Shown: positions 46,191 through 58,330 of the stretch, in pieces
How positions within the stretch are numbered: the first letter of the stretch is position 1
Layout of the letters: each line of letters opens with the position of its first letter
Source: Sciurus carolinensis
Taxonomy: Eukaryota > Chordata > Mammalia > Rodentia > Sciuridae
Length of the DNA stretch: 64,000 bases
NCBI RefSeq assembly: GCF_902686445.1
Contig: NC_062219.1
Coordinates: forward strand, 143,512,057-143,576,056
Direction of reading: 5' to 3'
The notes under the pieces: generated by a model
What the model was told of the DNA's origin: nothing
Database searches by the model: none
The model's input: only the letters and a program-made list of their open reading frames with translations
Made by a program: the position numbers and the translations under genes

Positions 46191-48837
46191 GACAACCAAC
46201 CTCATCTGTGTCACAAAGTAAAATCACACCACTGCTAACAAGATACTAAAAAAAAAAAGTTCTCTGAAGCCTTGTAAGCAAATACACTAAGTCCAAATGA
46301 TGATATTTCAATGCAAAAAAATTAAGTATATTTGTCAAAAGAGCTGTCTCTCATCAATGTGATCTGTATACTGTCTTAAGGTATTGAAAGAAATCTGTAC
46401 TCTTTCATCATAACATGATCATAATTTCATGTTCTTTCTTGGTATTCTACTGAAAATACCACCCATGGCTGAGAAAGTTACAATTTCACTAGAGTTGCTT
46501 TTTTATAAACATGGCCTGGTATCTTCGTTCTTTACTTATCATTGTATTTGACAGAAGTTGTAAGACCCTTGAGAACATATCAATGATCAATAGGGTGCTA
46601 GATAGTTATATTAGCAACTTGTGGTCTCAGAAGAAAGTCAAAGATGAAGATGATGTAATAATTAGTGGAATCCCTTCTGGTCAGATAACAAGTGGCATAT
46701 GTGTTAGATAAATCCTCAATCCACCTTCTTACTCAGTTAAACGGAGAATAAGTTCACTGCGGGTGTGCATTACTATTTTTGAATTGAATTGTTGAGTTGA
46801 TTGAGTTGAATTGAATCAAATTGAAAACCAGTCAACCAACAAACAGCCTGATAAATTTGAACTGACTTGTCTCTGATTTTTTAAAAGCATTTTAACTCAG
46901 TGTGTCTTTCTCAGATGGAAACACTATAGGTGGCAAATAGAAACTAGGAATACAGATTTGCAAGGTTATTCAAAGAGGTCCTCAGCAGGCACAGGTCTTA
47001 TGAGGAGAAAGGCACGTATCACGACAGCTCTGTAAACACTGTGTGAGAACCAAGCTAGGGTTGTGATGCCCAAGCTTCCTCTGGGTGGATGACATGCCAC
47101 CAAGACAGATGACACTTAGGCCTCTCCGCTGGCCAAAGTCTAAGATTATTAACCAATTTCCGTCCTGTTCTCTTTTTTTATGGGCTTTAATGACCAGGCA
47201 GATTTCACTGTTTAATATTTAAACAAACTTCCTACTGAGACAATGAACCGCGGCTGAGCCTGGCTGGCTCTCCAGGAGAGCTGACTGTGACCCCGCAGGA
47301 GAAAGCAGCCTAAGCTGATTTCCACAAGCATTTTCAGAAATAAAAGCTCCCGTTTTGTTGACGCATGTGAATGGAATCTTCTTCAGTTGCCCACACGGCA
47401 TACCAGGTGTGTGTGGTCTGCTTCACAGGTGAGTTCCTCCATTGTCCCGCCCCTCCAAGCAGAACACGGAGATTTGGTTGGCATCGCTTGTGTTGGCTAA
47501 ACAGACCAGCTTGCTTCCATGGGCCTGCTCCGTAGCATTGACCCTTATCGTTGTCTTTCACAAACCTCTTCCTAATTATCCAGCATCAAAGGCAGCTTGG
47601 GGGTGGGGGTATGCTTAAATGTTCAGTATCCCTTGTTGGTAAGGTGGCCTTTGGTGCATGGCAGAGGTAAACATATTTAGCGTCAGAGCATGTGCTCTCA
47701 TGAGGTTGGACATCCTCAGATCCTACATTGACCTAATGAAACAGCTGTTACATATTATTTCCTCAACATTGGGTGTTCTGACATTTGGATCAGGCATGAA
47801 ACAAGAAAGCTAACTTAAAATGCTTCTAGTCTTCTATGTGCCTGAAAAAAAAAAAATGTGAGTAACAACTTTCAAACAGATCTTTAACTCCACCCCTAAG
47901 GAGATACTATCTTGCCTAAGTGTGGGTCTGGGTAAAACAGGTTGCAAACTGCCAAACCTAACCCAGTGGGATTTTAGGAACTCAACCCTGTGAAACATGG
48001 AGGTATTGAATTCCACTTGTATCCATCATGTTTTGGCTAATTTCTTTCCTGGAAAGAGTGAAGTCCAAGACAAAGGCAGCAATTGTAAAGGACAATGTAA
48101 GCCATCCAAAGGTAAACAACAACAGTAACAGAAAAGAGCTGATGTAAACCTTAAGAAAAGTGCTTAGTTGATTTTTTTTTTTTTTTTTTTTGCTCATTTT
48201 CTTGTCTTCCTTAATCACTACTTGTATGCATCTCGAAGGTTAAAAAACAAACACCTCGTAATACTGTTGTATAATAATATGTACACATAAGTGAGATTAA
48301 TTCCTCCAATGCAAGACCTATAGAAAATACATTACAGAACCTATTTTCTGAGAAAACATGAACAGCGTAGATTCACTCTTATTTTCCTAGTCAGCTTTCT
48401 CAGATTGATACTTCAGGAGGCTTCCTGGGGTCAGGAGACCATGAAACAGCACCTGGCCACAGGAGGAAGTGTTTCTTCCCAAGCATGTCAGAGCAGAAGG
48501 ATTACTTCCACATTGTTTAAAAACATAACTTCCTAGCATCCTCACCTACGTAGACTCACAGGACGTAAGCTGAAACCCAGGAATATGGATTGTTAATAAG
48601 ATGACTACATTAGAACATGTGTGAAATACTTCTCTAGGACACAGAATTCCCAAATCATGACCTCATCAGTTGAAGGTGTAGCATTTTATGGCTTAATGTA
48701 TTTATAGGATATGAATAAGAGAAACGGAAAACTCAGATGTGAAAAGTGAGGATAAAGAATTTAAAGGATGGAGAATAAAAACGAGAGTGATCATTGAATA
48801 TCACCAATGAGCAGTGACCGGAAACTCAATGTATGTA
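46191..48837. other. Anonymous DNA, no gene seen
   Basis: Includes a GAATTGAATTG-type simple repeat at about 46785-46835, A12 near 47846 and T20 at 48172-48191. Opposed frames (47219-47561 minus, 47982-48218 minus) have no recognisable domain. Nothing else called. Confidence 0.45.
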
Positions 48838-48896
48838 TGAGGAGAAAAAGAAAGAGGAGAAAGAGAAGCAAGCAGAGGAGAGAGAGGAGAGGAGCC
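48838..48896 (+). repeat. GA-rich polypurine tract
   Basis: About 60 bases almost all purine on the plus strand, reading as a Lys/Glu/Arg-rich frame by chance. Confidence 0.8.
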
Positions 48897-49110
48897 ATCC
48901 TTGTATGGACTCTGAATTCTTGTACCTACCCCAAATCAGCCTTAGACTTGGACTCAGGGAAAAGGTCTCCTGCCGTCATGGCAGTGCCCTGCTCAATAGC
49001 CCTGTCTCTTTTATGTTGCAGTGTTAGACGTCAGGAAGCTAACTAGCAATGCTTGGGGTGTATGCATGTATGTTATAGTGGAAATCAGTAAGTAGAAGGA
49101 GGAGATGTGT

Positions 49111-49118
49111 TGACGTCA
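49111..49118. promoter_or_regulatory. TGACGTCA CRE consensus octamer
   Basis: Perfect palindromic CRE word directly before a MIR. No gene start is visible nearby; chance is likely. Confidence 0.2.
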
Positions 49119-49129
49119 CAGCTGCCGTT

Positions 49130-49345
49130 TCTTGAGCATCCAGCTGTGTGCCCCACACATGTCCCCATGCTGCATCATTTCTTTATTGATCTGCAGAACA
49201 ACTCTCTCAGGTAGGTTTTATTATTACAAGTTTACCGATAAGAAAACAGAAGTTCAGAGAAGTATTTTATCTAAGGTCACATTATCTATAGGTGATAGCT
49301 GGAATTTGAATCCAGATGTGCCTCCTTCTAACACACTGTGTGCTA
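49130..49345 (+). repeat. MIR SINE, near full length
   Basis: TTCTTGAGCATCCAGCTGTG, TTGATCTGCAGAACAACTCT, GGTAGGTTTTATTATTACAA, GAAAACAGAAGTTCAGAGAA and TAGCTGGAATTTGAATCCAG follow the MIR consensus from its start to its end. Confidence 0.85.
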
Positions 49346-50684
49346 GGGAGCTGATGAGCCACAGATTACGAGGCAAGAAACTTGGATCTGTTTCCAGGGT
49401 TGCCCAATGGGTCATTGTATGTGGTTAGATGGCCCTTTGGGTTCCTTGGTGCCTTTTTTTCCATAACTTCCAGTCGGCTGGCAACTCATGGTGATCTACT
49501 TTTGAACAGTTGATAATGCAGGACCAGTTGAAGTAAATACAGGACCTCTGTTTGCAAAACTGGTGTGAAAATAAGAGGAACATTTCAGGGACCTTTTATT
49601 TGCAGCGGTCACAGGTGAGGGAGTCCATTGAAATCAACTTTGGAGCGCCATTTGCCTAACTGGGGACCACTTGATGTTATGCTTGTCTTTTGGCTATATC
49701 TCATACTTGTACACTCTCACAAGAGGCAGGGCGGATCTACCATCTAAAACAAAGCATCATGTTCCAACTGGCAAAAGGATCTCCCAGGCACTGTTGCCTA
49801 AAAGTAAACCACTCTCTAATGAGTGACTGTTTTTACTGAATATTTTGTGGCGCTGATTCATCCTCTTGGATTACAAGAGGCACAAACATAATACGATGTG
49901 CTTTTCCTATGAAAAGCTGTTTGCATGCTAAGTAACAAGTCCTCAGTGAATCTCTGCAAATCAGTGATATTTGTACAGATTTAAAGAGGTTTGCACAAAG
50001 CTTTGAAAGAATTAAAACAAGCACATCCAACATGCTCCCTGGTGTCAAGGCGTATTCTCTGTAAGAGGGAGCTGGGGGATATGAAAAAGAACATGAAATT
50101 AATGTTAAGAAAGCAGATGTCCAGAGCCTGAGGGACCAGCAATGCAATGCCTGAGCAAGAGAGCTATGAAGTGTAAATGAATCCAGGAAAGACATGTGAT
50201 AATGTGGGGGAGTGCTATCTTTTGGGTAGGTCTCAGGTCTACTGGGGCTTCATTTTTTCAACATCAAGTCAATGATGGCACCAAGAATATATTTATGTCC
50301 ACTATGTTAATGGAAAATCCCAGGCTGACCCAGAGGTCATTAAAATTCAGAATGACTTTATTCAATGTGGGGAGGAACTTAGTGAATGTTTTAAGGCTGG
50401 GTTCCAGGCAAGTGGACATAGACAAAAAATAACAGAGTGGTAGAAAATCAGTTGGGGTTTATAACAAACTTCACACTTCCTCTAGGTCCCCAGTGCACAG
50501 CTGTGGTAGTGTTTCTGAAGCATGTATGGTGTGCAATGTTTAGCAGGAGAGGAAGCATGTGGTGGGTTCCCTTTTCTTTAGTCAATAAAACACATGGAAG
50601 AAAAAGAGCATAGAGGTGAATTACCAAATGAGAGATTCGGATCAACCAGGAGGAAGAGATTTGTAATAACGAGACTTATTGAAC
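49346..50684. other. Anonymous DNA
   Basis: No gene recognised. The minus-strand frame at 49833-50195 (120 residues) has no domain I can name. Confidence 0.45.
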
Positions 50685-51262
50685 ATCGAAAACTACGGAA
50701 CCAGCCTAGATGCCCTTCAACAGATGAATGGATAAAGAAAACATGGTGTATATACATACATATTTATATGTATATACATATATACATACATATATGTATT
50801 TAAAACTGAGTAATAGCCCATCATATATACGGACATATGATGGGCTATTACTCAGCTTTAAAGAAGAGTGAAACTCGGGCATTTGTGGGTAAATGGATGG
50901 AGTTGGAGAATATCATGCTAAGTGAAATAAGCCAAACCCAAAAAACCCAAGACCAAATGTTTTCTCTGATATGCGGAAGTTAATTCACAATGAGAGGGTG
51001 GGGGGATAGGGAAGAATAGAGTTATTTTATATTAGGTAGAAGGGAGTGAAGGGAGGGGAAGGGGTATGAGGGAAGGAATGACAGTAGAGTGAAGCCGACA
51101 TTAGTACCTCATGTGCATGTACAACTGCATGACTGATGTGATCCAGCAAGATGTATAATCTGAAAAATGAAAGATTACACTCCATCTATGTATGAGCTAT
51201 CAAAATGTGGAAATACATTCCACTGTCATGTACAACTAATTAGAATACATAAAATTTAAAAA
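50685..51262 (+). mobile_element. 5'-truncated LINE-1 3' end, sense, internally rearranged
   Basis: The plus strand reads the last part of ORF2 (RNQPRCPSTDEWIKKTW, then a frame broken by an AT expansion), then the L1 3' UTR and an A-rich end. An AT-rich microsatellite-like expansion lies at about 50746-50800 and a perfect 21-bp hairpin at 50806-50855. Neither belongs to the normal L1 sequence. Confidence 0.85.
50806..50855. repeat. 21-bp perfect hairpin with 8-base loop
   Basis: Arms at 50806-50826 and 50835-50855 are exact reverse complements; each contains GTAATAGCCCATC or its complement. The right arm includes the native L1 word TATTACTCAG, so the left arm looks like an inverted copy of the right. 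Confidence 0.92.
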
Positions 51263-51880
51263 TTTAAACAAAATGTATGGTGAGGAATGTAGCTATCATT
51301 CCTGAAGTTCTCTGAAAATCAGAGTTCTCAGGTATTGTGGATACCACCATGAGTACAAGCACACCTGGTTCCAGGTTCAGATGATTCTGGAAGGTTCCCC
51401 ACAACCCAGTGCTTCCAGGGACTCCAGGAGAGGAGCATTCACACCCTGCTGACCAGCTCTCCTCTCTCCTCCCAGAGCCAGACACAGTCAAGATAACTCA
51501 GGCTTGGGTGGATTTCCTTTCCACCTCTAATCCACTTGGAATTGGGGCAGATTTCCATTTCTTCTCACTCTGTCCCCCAAAGTGGAACTGAATGAGTTCA
51601 TATTCTCCTCCTTTGAACTAACTCTGACTTAGCGGACTCAGATGAGAAGGCAAAATAAAGGAAAAGGATACAAAGAAGGGAAAGCAGAGGTAGTACCTGG
51701 AGGATGGCTGGGGACTTGACCTTTGATCTCCATTTGCACATCATCTTCAGGCCCCCAACCTCAGGGAAACACTTGTGGCCGTGCAAATGTAGCTCTGAGA
51801 CCAACTTCCCAGATCCCTCTTCCAGTCGATTTACTAAAACTCTAGAAAACCTGGACATGCCATTTCCTTTAATGTTCAAA
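51263..51880. other. Anonymous DNA
   Basis: No gene recognised; opposed small frames at 51264-51591 and 51598-51892 have no domain. Confidence 0.45.
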
Positions 51881-51890
51881 AAGTACTCAT

Positions 51891-52052
51891 AGAGTCAAGG
51901 TAGGGGAATGAGGGAGGAAGGAAGGGAGGGAAAGGGAAGGTATCAGGGAATGAAATTGACCAAGTTGTGTTATGTGCATGTATAACCATGTCACAAAAAA
52001 TCCCACTATTATGCATAAGTATCATACGCCAATAAAATAAAAAACAAAAATG
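51891..52052 (+). mobile_element. Short 5'-truncated L1 3' end with exact TSD
   Basis: G-rich 3' UTR words (GGGGAATGAGGGAGGAAGGA), then TATGTGCATGTATAACCATG and CCAATAAAATAAAAAACAAA. The 10-base duplication AAGTACTCAT lies on both sides (51881-51890 and 52053-52062). Only the last 160 bases of L1 were inserted. Confidence 0.85.
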
Positions 52053-52062
52053 AAGTACTCAT

Positions 52063-52239
52063 TCCCTGATTTTGTAATCAAAGGCATCCTTGGAGCTACA
52101 TCATCTAGTCAAACAATTTTATTTTAAAAAGGCACAACTTAGAGTCAGAGCAGAAGAATGACCAGATCAAAACCGCCCTGCCCCAGGACGGCCGTGGAAT
52201 GTTTGCCTTCAGGAATGTGGCGGGCTCCATGGGGCAAGA
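52063..52239. other. Anonymous DNA
   Basis: Nothing recognised. Confidence 0.5.
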
Positions 52240-52332
52240 CCTTTGTCTATTTTTTCCTGCCACATGGCAGGATTTAGCACAGTGCCAGCACATAGTAGGC
52301 GCTCAGTAAATGTTGGTTGAATGAATAAACAA
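52240..52332 (+). repeat. MIR SINE 3' part
   Basis: TTAGCACAGTGCCAGCACAT, AGTAGGCGCTCAGTAAATG and TTGGTTGAATGAATAA match the MIR 3' end closely. Confidence 0.8.
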
Positions 52333-53384
52333 TGATCCCTGAGGAAACTTGCAGCATTCTTCCTGCACAAGTACGTAATATTAGGTCTCTGAAAAACACC
52401 ACCAACAGCCATCTGAGGACCCACTGACCTCACGTTGCCCCACCTCAAGCCCTGAAATGACCTCATATTTTATCTTGGAATGTTCCACTGGGTTTCAAAA
52501 AATTTCTAGTATGCAGTGGTGTGGTTTGACTTAATTCTGTTTTCACAGAAATTGTCTGGTTATGTGAATCCTTCACAAAAGCTCCATTGTTATCACCAGA
52601 CTATTTTTTTTTTTTGCCACTGAAGAAACATCACTCTAGTCTTGATTTTTGCAGTTTTGATTCTCAAGCGTTCCCCTGAATCTTTCTTAAAAATAATTCC
52701 TTATCAATATGAAGGAACTCTTTTATCTTGGTTTGTAGTAAAAAAGAAAGAAAAAAAAAAGAGGTTTAGATACCATAAACCATACACAGGTAATTCTCAA
52801 TATGTATAAATTCTGATTTCAGGAAATCTGATTTTAAATCTGAGGAATTACAGGTGAGGCCAACTCTTTGTAGTTCTGAAGAATTCAGCATAAGACGCCA
52901 TTAAATATTGGCCTAGATTGTAAATGTGGTTCAGATTACATGCAACCATTAAGGAACAATTTTCTGTGCTAATGAGATAACATTTCTGAGACAACCACCA
53001 AGTAGGCAAAGAAACCAACTGTTGCAGCTCGTCATAAGAGTGACTCAGTAGATCAGGGGCCAAGATGGCCAAGACCTCCTCTAAGAAGCTCTGGAGGTCA
53101 GGGATGACTTAAACACCCCCCTACTTACAACCTTTTCCTATTTGTTTTCCAGCTAGTTAAATCCAAAGGTGAGGGATAAAAACGGGGATTCATGATGAAA
53201 GAAGAGGGAGAGAACATTGTAACTCAAACTGGAATTTCCCATGCCCTAATCCTAGCTAGTTTTGAAGGACATGTAATAAAGAGTAACAGTTATACTCTGA
53301 GATGCTCCTGTTCTATATTTTTTTAAAAAGATAAAAAGTGTAAGGGAATCATCAAATTCAAGATGGAGAAATCAAATATACAGA
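52333..53384. other. Anonymous DNA
   Basis: No gene seen. A T13 run at about 52603-52615 and an A-rich tract at about 52740-52760 are present. Confidence 0.5.
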
Positions 53385-53730
53385 TGCTTCTTAACCTAGA
53401 ATGGAGTCATATCCCAATATACCCAAGGGAAATGGAAAATGTCATATATCTAAAATATATTTAATGCACCTATTACCAAACATCACATTCGCCACACGGT
53501 ACATAGGAGGGTGTTCGTTTTTTCCCCTGGTGATCCCAGGGCTGACTGGGAGCTGGGGTTGCTGCTGCCTAGCCTCAGGAGAAAGGAGAAAGATTGCATT
53601 CAGCCAGCTTGGGAAAAGATCCAAATTAAAAACTCCAATATGCGTGAAAGTACGCATATTGCTTTCACACCATTGTTAAGTAAAAAAATTGTAAGTCAAA
53701 TTATCGTTCAGTGAGGGGCCATCTATATAG
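53385..53730. mobile_element. Tigger-like MITE, near full length
   Basis: GGAGTCATATCCCAATATAC, AAATATATTTAATGCACCTA, GGCTGACTGGGAGCTGGGGT, CTTGGGAAAAGATCC, CGCATATTGCTTTCACACCA and TTGTAAGTCAAATTATCG match a known mammalian Tigger-derived MITE in order, with TTAAC/GTTAAG-type ends. No transposase remains. Confidence 0.75.
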
Positions 53731-54027
53731 GGGAAATCAAATAGGAATCTAAATATGAGAAGCTAATACAGCAATAGAAATCTCTGTGAGAGACATTGAT
53801 GTGCCTCCTTACTTATTAGCAGTCAAGGAAGAAAAGGTAAGTGATCAGTTACACAATTGACTGTCTTCCTGAAGTGATTTTTATAAATTTGTTTTTTGTT
53901 TTTGTTTTGGCTTTGTTTTTTTAATGCTCAAGAAAGTGTACCAAGAAAGTACTAAGAAAGTGTCTCCAATGTCCCCATGAAGATGATACTGGGTAAGAAA
54001 TAATATTCTTAATGATACCTCTACCAT
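53731..54027. other. Anonymous DNA
   Basis: T-rich tract near 53890-53925; nothing else seen. Confidence 0.5.
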
Positions 54028-54208
54028 CCACCAGTGCTTCTCAAACTTTGGCAGACATCAGAACCAGCTGTAAACCTGCTAAATCGCAGACTGCCTCAGC
54101 TACCCCTAAGGGGTCTTGCAGTAAGTCTGGGATGGAGCCCTAAATCCGGCTTTTAACAAACTCCCAACTGGTGCTGATGTTGCTGCTCCAGGGACCACAC
54201 TCTGATGT
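54028..54208 (+). mobile_element. MER5A-like hAT-Charlie MITE
   Basis: CCAGTGCTTCTCAAACTTTG at the 5' end, TAAGTCTGGGATGGAGCCC and TTAACAAACTCCCAACTG centrally, and GCTCCAGGGACCACACTCTG at the 3' end follow the MER5 layout. Confidence 0.75.
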
Positions 54209-55089
54209 CCAAGATGCAGAGAGAGGCAGACTTCTCAGGTCTTCTTAAAGCATCCTCCCATACACAGGCATGATGGTGTTGTGATGGGAATTGAAGAGTT
54301 CCACTGAATCAGCACAGTGGCTTCCAGGTGCATCCCTTGGGTGGCCCAACCCGCAGTGGAAGGAACCAGTACGGAGTGGTCCTGGCCGTGCCATTTTTCA
54401 TTCAGCATGTTTACCATGTCCTTTCCTGATGCAGTTCAACCCCATTGATTTTTTCACTGTGTTCCCCAACAAACACGGATTTCTTCCTCACCCATCAAAT
54501 TCCTCTGCAGCTCAGTCCAGAAGGAGCTGTATCTCTTGGAACCCAACCATCCTTTATCAACAGTAATGGGAACAACCTTTACATTGAAGACTGCCTTTTA
54601 AATGTCACTAGAACTCTGCACTTCAAGGACGTGTTACTTACATATTCTCGTCTCATTGCATATTAATCCACTATTCATCTTTTTAAGACTAAGATACCTT
54701 GCATTTCCAACCACAGTTCAAAATCTGAGTCATATCGAATACATCCTTATATCTCTAAAGGTACAAAATGAAACTTCAGTTATTTGAGTGCAAAACAAAA
54801 TGCTTGAGAAGAAAAATTGTCAGAAACCCAAGAAGTGACCGCTAATATTCACAGAAGAGACTGCCCTTAGCCATTACAGGATCTTAGGATCTTTCTCATA
54901 AAGTCAGGCTGTTTTAGGTTGACTATGTTTTACTGAGGAAAAGATTATATATTAAAAGTGTGATTTTGTGAGCAATGTAATCAAATGTGTCACATAGTTT
55001 TTCTCCTTGGAATATTTTTCACATTTTAAGCTGAGGTAATTTATTAATTTAACAAATATTTACTGAGCATTTGCTATATTTAAAGTAAT
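54209..55089. other. Anonymous DNA
   Basis: No gene seen. About 55030-55089 has AACAAATATTTACTGAGCATT, the start of an ancient L2/MIR-like repeat that is then cut by the L1. Confidence 0.45.
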
Positions 55090-55102
55090 AGGAAAGTACA
55101 CA

Positions 55103-56107
55103 GTCTCTTTCTTTCTTTCACTTTTTTAATTGATGCATTAAAATTGTACATACAGATAGGATTTGTTGTTACATATTTGTACATGCACAAAGTACACAAT
55201 GTAACAATATAATTTGACCAATATCCCTCCCCAGCACTTCCCTGCTCCCTCCCCACCCCCCACCCCCTTGGTCCCTTTCCTCTACTGATCTCCTTTTCAT
55301 TTTCAGGAGATCTGTCCCCATCTTTCTTATCCTTTTTTCTTCTCTAGTTTCTGCATATGAGAGAAAACAAACAACCCTTGACCTTCTGAGTTTGACTTAT
55401 TTGGCTTAACATAATTGTCTCCCGTTCCACCTATTTTCTTACAAATGACATAATTTTATTTTTCTTTATGGCTGAATAAAACTCCATTGGGTACACATAC
55501 CACATTTTCTTTATCCGTTCATCTGTTGATAGACACCTAGATTGGTTCCATAGTTTGGCTATTGTGAACTGTGCTGCTATAAACATGGGTATGAGTGTAT
55601 CACTGCAGTAAGATGACTTGGATCCTTTAGGACAAATACCAAGAAGTGGTAAACCCAGGGTCACATGGCTTTTCCATGCCTAGTCTTTTGAGGAATCTCC
55701 ATATTGATTTCTGTAGTGGTTGTACTAATTTACAATCCCACCAACGGCGTAAAAGTGTTCCTATTTCTCACATCCTCTCCACCACTTATTATTATTTGTA
55801 TTCTTGATGACTGCCTGTCTAACTGGTGTGAAATGAAATCTCAGTGTCATTTTGATTTGCATTTCCTTAATTGCTAATGATGTTGAACATTTTTTCATAT
55901 ATTTGTTGGTCATTTATATTTCTTCTTTTGAGAAATGTCTGTTTAATTCATTTACCCATTTATAACTGGGTTATTTGATTTTTTAATGTAAGCTTTTTGA
56001 GTTCTTTGTAGATTTTCTCCCAATCTGAGGATTCTCTCTTCACATTCCTAATTGTTCCCTTTGCTATGCAGAAGCTTTTTAATTTGATGCTATCCCACTT
56101 ATTAACC
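55103..56107 (-). mobile_element. 5'-truncated LINE-1, antisense, inside an older repeat
   Basis: The minus strand reads ORF2 C-terminal pieces (IPMFIAAQFTIAKLWNQSRC, MEFYSAIKKNKIMSFVRK) in 55431-55664; further along antisense words such as CTTTGCTATGCAGAAGCTTT and TTTGATGCTATCCCACTT mark the RT-distal part. A probable target-site duplication is AGGAAAGTACAC (about 55090-55101) and AGGAAAGAGTACAT (about 56108-56121). This L1 subfamily differs in its 3' UTR from the 9-kb, 11-kb and 62-kb copies. Confidence 0.85.
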
Positions 56108-56121
56108 AGGAAAGAGTACAT

Positions 56122-57464
56122 TTTTTAGGAGCTCACACTACAAAACGGAGAACAGATGCATAAATTGGGAATGTGTCCCATGTTAGACCAAAGGTACACA
56201 CAAAGCATGTTGGGGAGGCTGAAATGAGGCGTTAATTTGGGGGTGTCAGGGGATGGGCTCCTATTTGAGGTAGCAGAACACCTATTGAGGATGGCATTGT
56301 AGAAAAGTAGAGCTCAGACTGTTGGGGATTGCCATGCCTTCTGTCACAATAAGTGAAAATGAGGAAACTCCTTCATTAATCAATGACCTCCCGGGAGCAA
56401 GAGAAGCATGGAGAATCCAAGGACTGAGTTAAGGCACTCAGTGGTTACTTTGAGAAGAGTCATGAGGAATCTCTGCCTGCAGATCCTACAGCCTCTGCCA
56501 TGGCCTGACATTTCCCCATTTAGAAGTTCTTCCTATACACCTCAGTGACTCTCTGGTCCCTTAAAGACCTCGGTGAAAGGGCCATTTCTCTAAACCTTGA
56601 GACGTAGTCTCTAAACCTTGGCAACACTACAGACATTGTTGTGGGGTCTGTACTGTTCGTTTTAGGAAATTGAGCAGTTCCCCTTAACCTAGCAGATGCC
56701 AGTAACAGCCCACTCCAAAGACATGAAAAAAAAGAAGTGTTTTTGGCATTGCCAAATATCTACTGGGAGACAAAAATCACCCTCTACTGAGAACCTTCCT
56801 CCTAGGAGACATAACATCGTAGGCTGGTGATTTCTGCAGTTTCAGTCTGTGACCAGAGAACAGCCACCCAGAGTCTGGGAGACAACCTCTCCTTTACCTT
56901 TACCCCCACCCAAGCCCATGCAGCTAAGGGAGGAGAGACAGAAGAGTGAAAACTTAGGATGACATTGTAACCACCTTGTTGGCTATAACAGGTCTGCCTG
57001 TCAGTGGGATGGCAGGTGCCATAGACAGATAGCCATCACTTCCAACTGAAATTTAGGAATCAAACTATCAGCACAGGAGAGATCTTGAAAATAAGTGATT
57101 TGATATTTGAAATAAAAAATGCTCAATTTTACATGAACTTGGGGAAGACAAGCTAACTGAATCTTCACTTTAAGTATACACATAGAAAAAAGAAACTCTA
57201 TTGATGAACCAAATTTCTATAATGCCTGCAATTATTTACACGTTATTAATAATCACAGAGATAACAATGTCGTTTGACATCTTTTAAAGCTTTCCAGCTT
57301 TGAAATCCTTTTCACATAGTATCTTTAGAAAAGATTAACAATACATTATCATGTTTCAAAAATCAAAACAATCTGAAAAGGAAAAGAGCAAAATGTCTCA
57401 TTTACACTCTTGCCCCATCGACTCTATCCATAAATATTTGAGGTTTTTTTTTTTTCATATTCTT
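56122..57464. other. Anonymous DNA
   Basis: TAGGAGCTCACACTACAAAA just after the L1 is consistent with the right half of the interrupted older repeat. No gene seen in the rest. Confidence 0.45.
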
Positions 57465-57477
57465 CCAGAACTTATTT

Positions 57478-57606
57478 TTAATTTTTTTTAGTTGTAGATG
57501 GACACAATGCCTTTATTTTATTTATTTTTATGTGGTGCTGAGGATGGAACACAGTGCTTCACACATGCTAGGCAAGCGCTCTACCACTGAGCCACAACCC
57601 CAACCC
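57478..57606 (-). mobile_element. ID-type SINE, antisense, with TSD
   Basis: T-rich left end, TATGTGGTGCTGAGGATGGA, then GCTAGGCAAGCGCTCTACCA and CTGAGCCACAACCCCAACCC are the antisense of a tRNA-derived ID SINE (GGTTGTGGCTCAGTGGTAGAGCGC…). Target-site duplication CCAGAACTTATTT (57465-57477) and CCAGGACTTGTTT (57607-57619), 11 of 13 identical. Confidence 0.92.
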
Positions 57607-57639
57607 CCAGGACTTGTTTATGAAAGTCCAAAAATATAC

Positions 57640-58330
57640 AAATACATGTTCACAATTTTCTATTTCTTACACAGAAGAGATCATGCTATACATTCTTTGC
57701 TGCAGGTTACTTTTGTTCTTCCTATTTACCCTCTTGGAAATTGTTCATACAGGAGCAATTTCTCATCATTTGTTTTTATACAAATACATTGTTTTTATAC
57801 CTACATTATCTTCCATTACATGGATATGCGCCATTGTTTAGACAGCCCCCTGTTGGTGAATGCTTGGTTTTTTCCATTTGCTATTGATAGCTGAGATGAT
57901 GGTTAGTACTTCAGGTGACTCACATAAGTGGAATCATACAGTACTTGTCCTTTTGTGTCTGATTGACCTCCTCTGGAATACCATCCTCCAGAGTCATCCA
58001 AGTCGTAGTATATGACAGGATCTCCTTCCTTTTGCAGTCTGCGTAGTACACTATTATACCGCACATTTGTTTACCCAGTCATCCATCAGTGAACATCTGG
58101 CTTGCTTCCATCTCTTGGCTGTTGTGAATAGTGTTGCTACGAACATGCGTATGCCAATATCCCTTTGAGACCCTGCACGCAACTCTCTGGGGTATATAGT
58201 CACAGGTGAGATTGCTAGATCATGTGCTAATTCTATTTTTATTTTTTGAGAATTTTCCCCACTTCTTTCTGTAGCATCTACCCATTTTTAAATTTCCTCT
58301 AGCATTGTAAAAGTCAAACTTGACTTTTTT
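57640..58330 (-). mobile_element. Old L1 (L1M-type) 3' end, antisense
   Basis: CTTCCATTACATGGATATGC, ACACTATTATACCGCACATT, GCTGTTGTGAATAGTGTTGC, TACGAACATGCGTATGCCAA and GTGAGATTGCTAGATCATGTG follow ancient L1 antisense 3' end words; two partly overlapping repeats of the pattern suggest more than one fragment. Confidence 0.65.

Noticed and set aside
57540..57606. Possible tRNA gene on minus strand
   Set aside because: Same reason: antisense ID SINE with flanking duplication.
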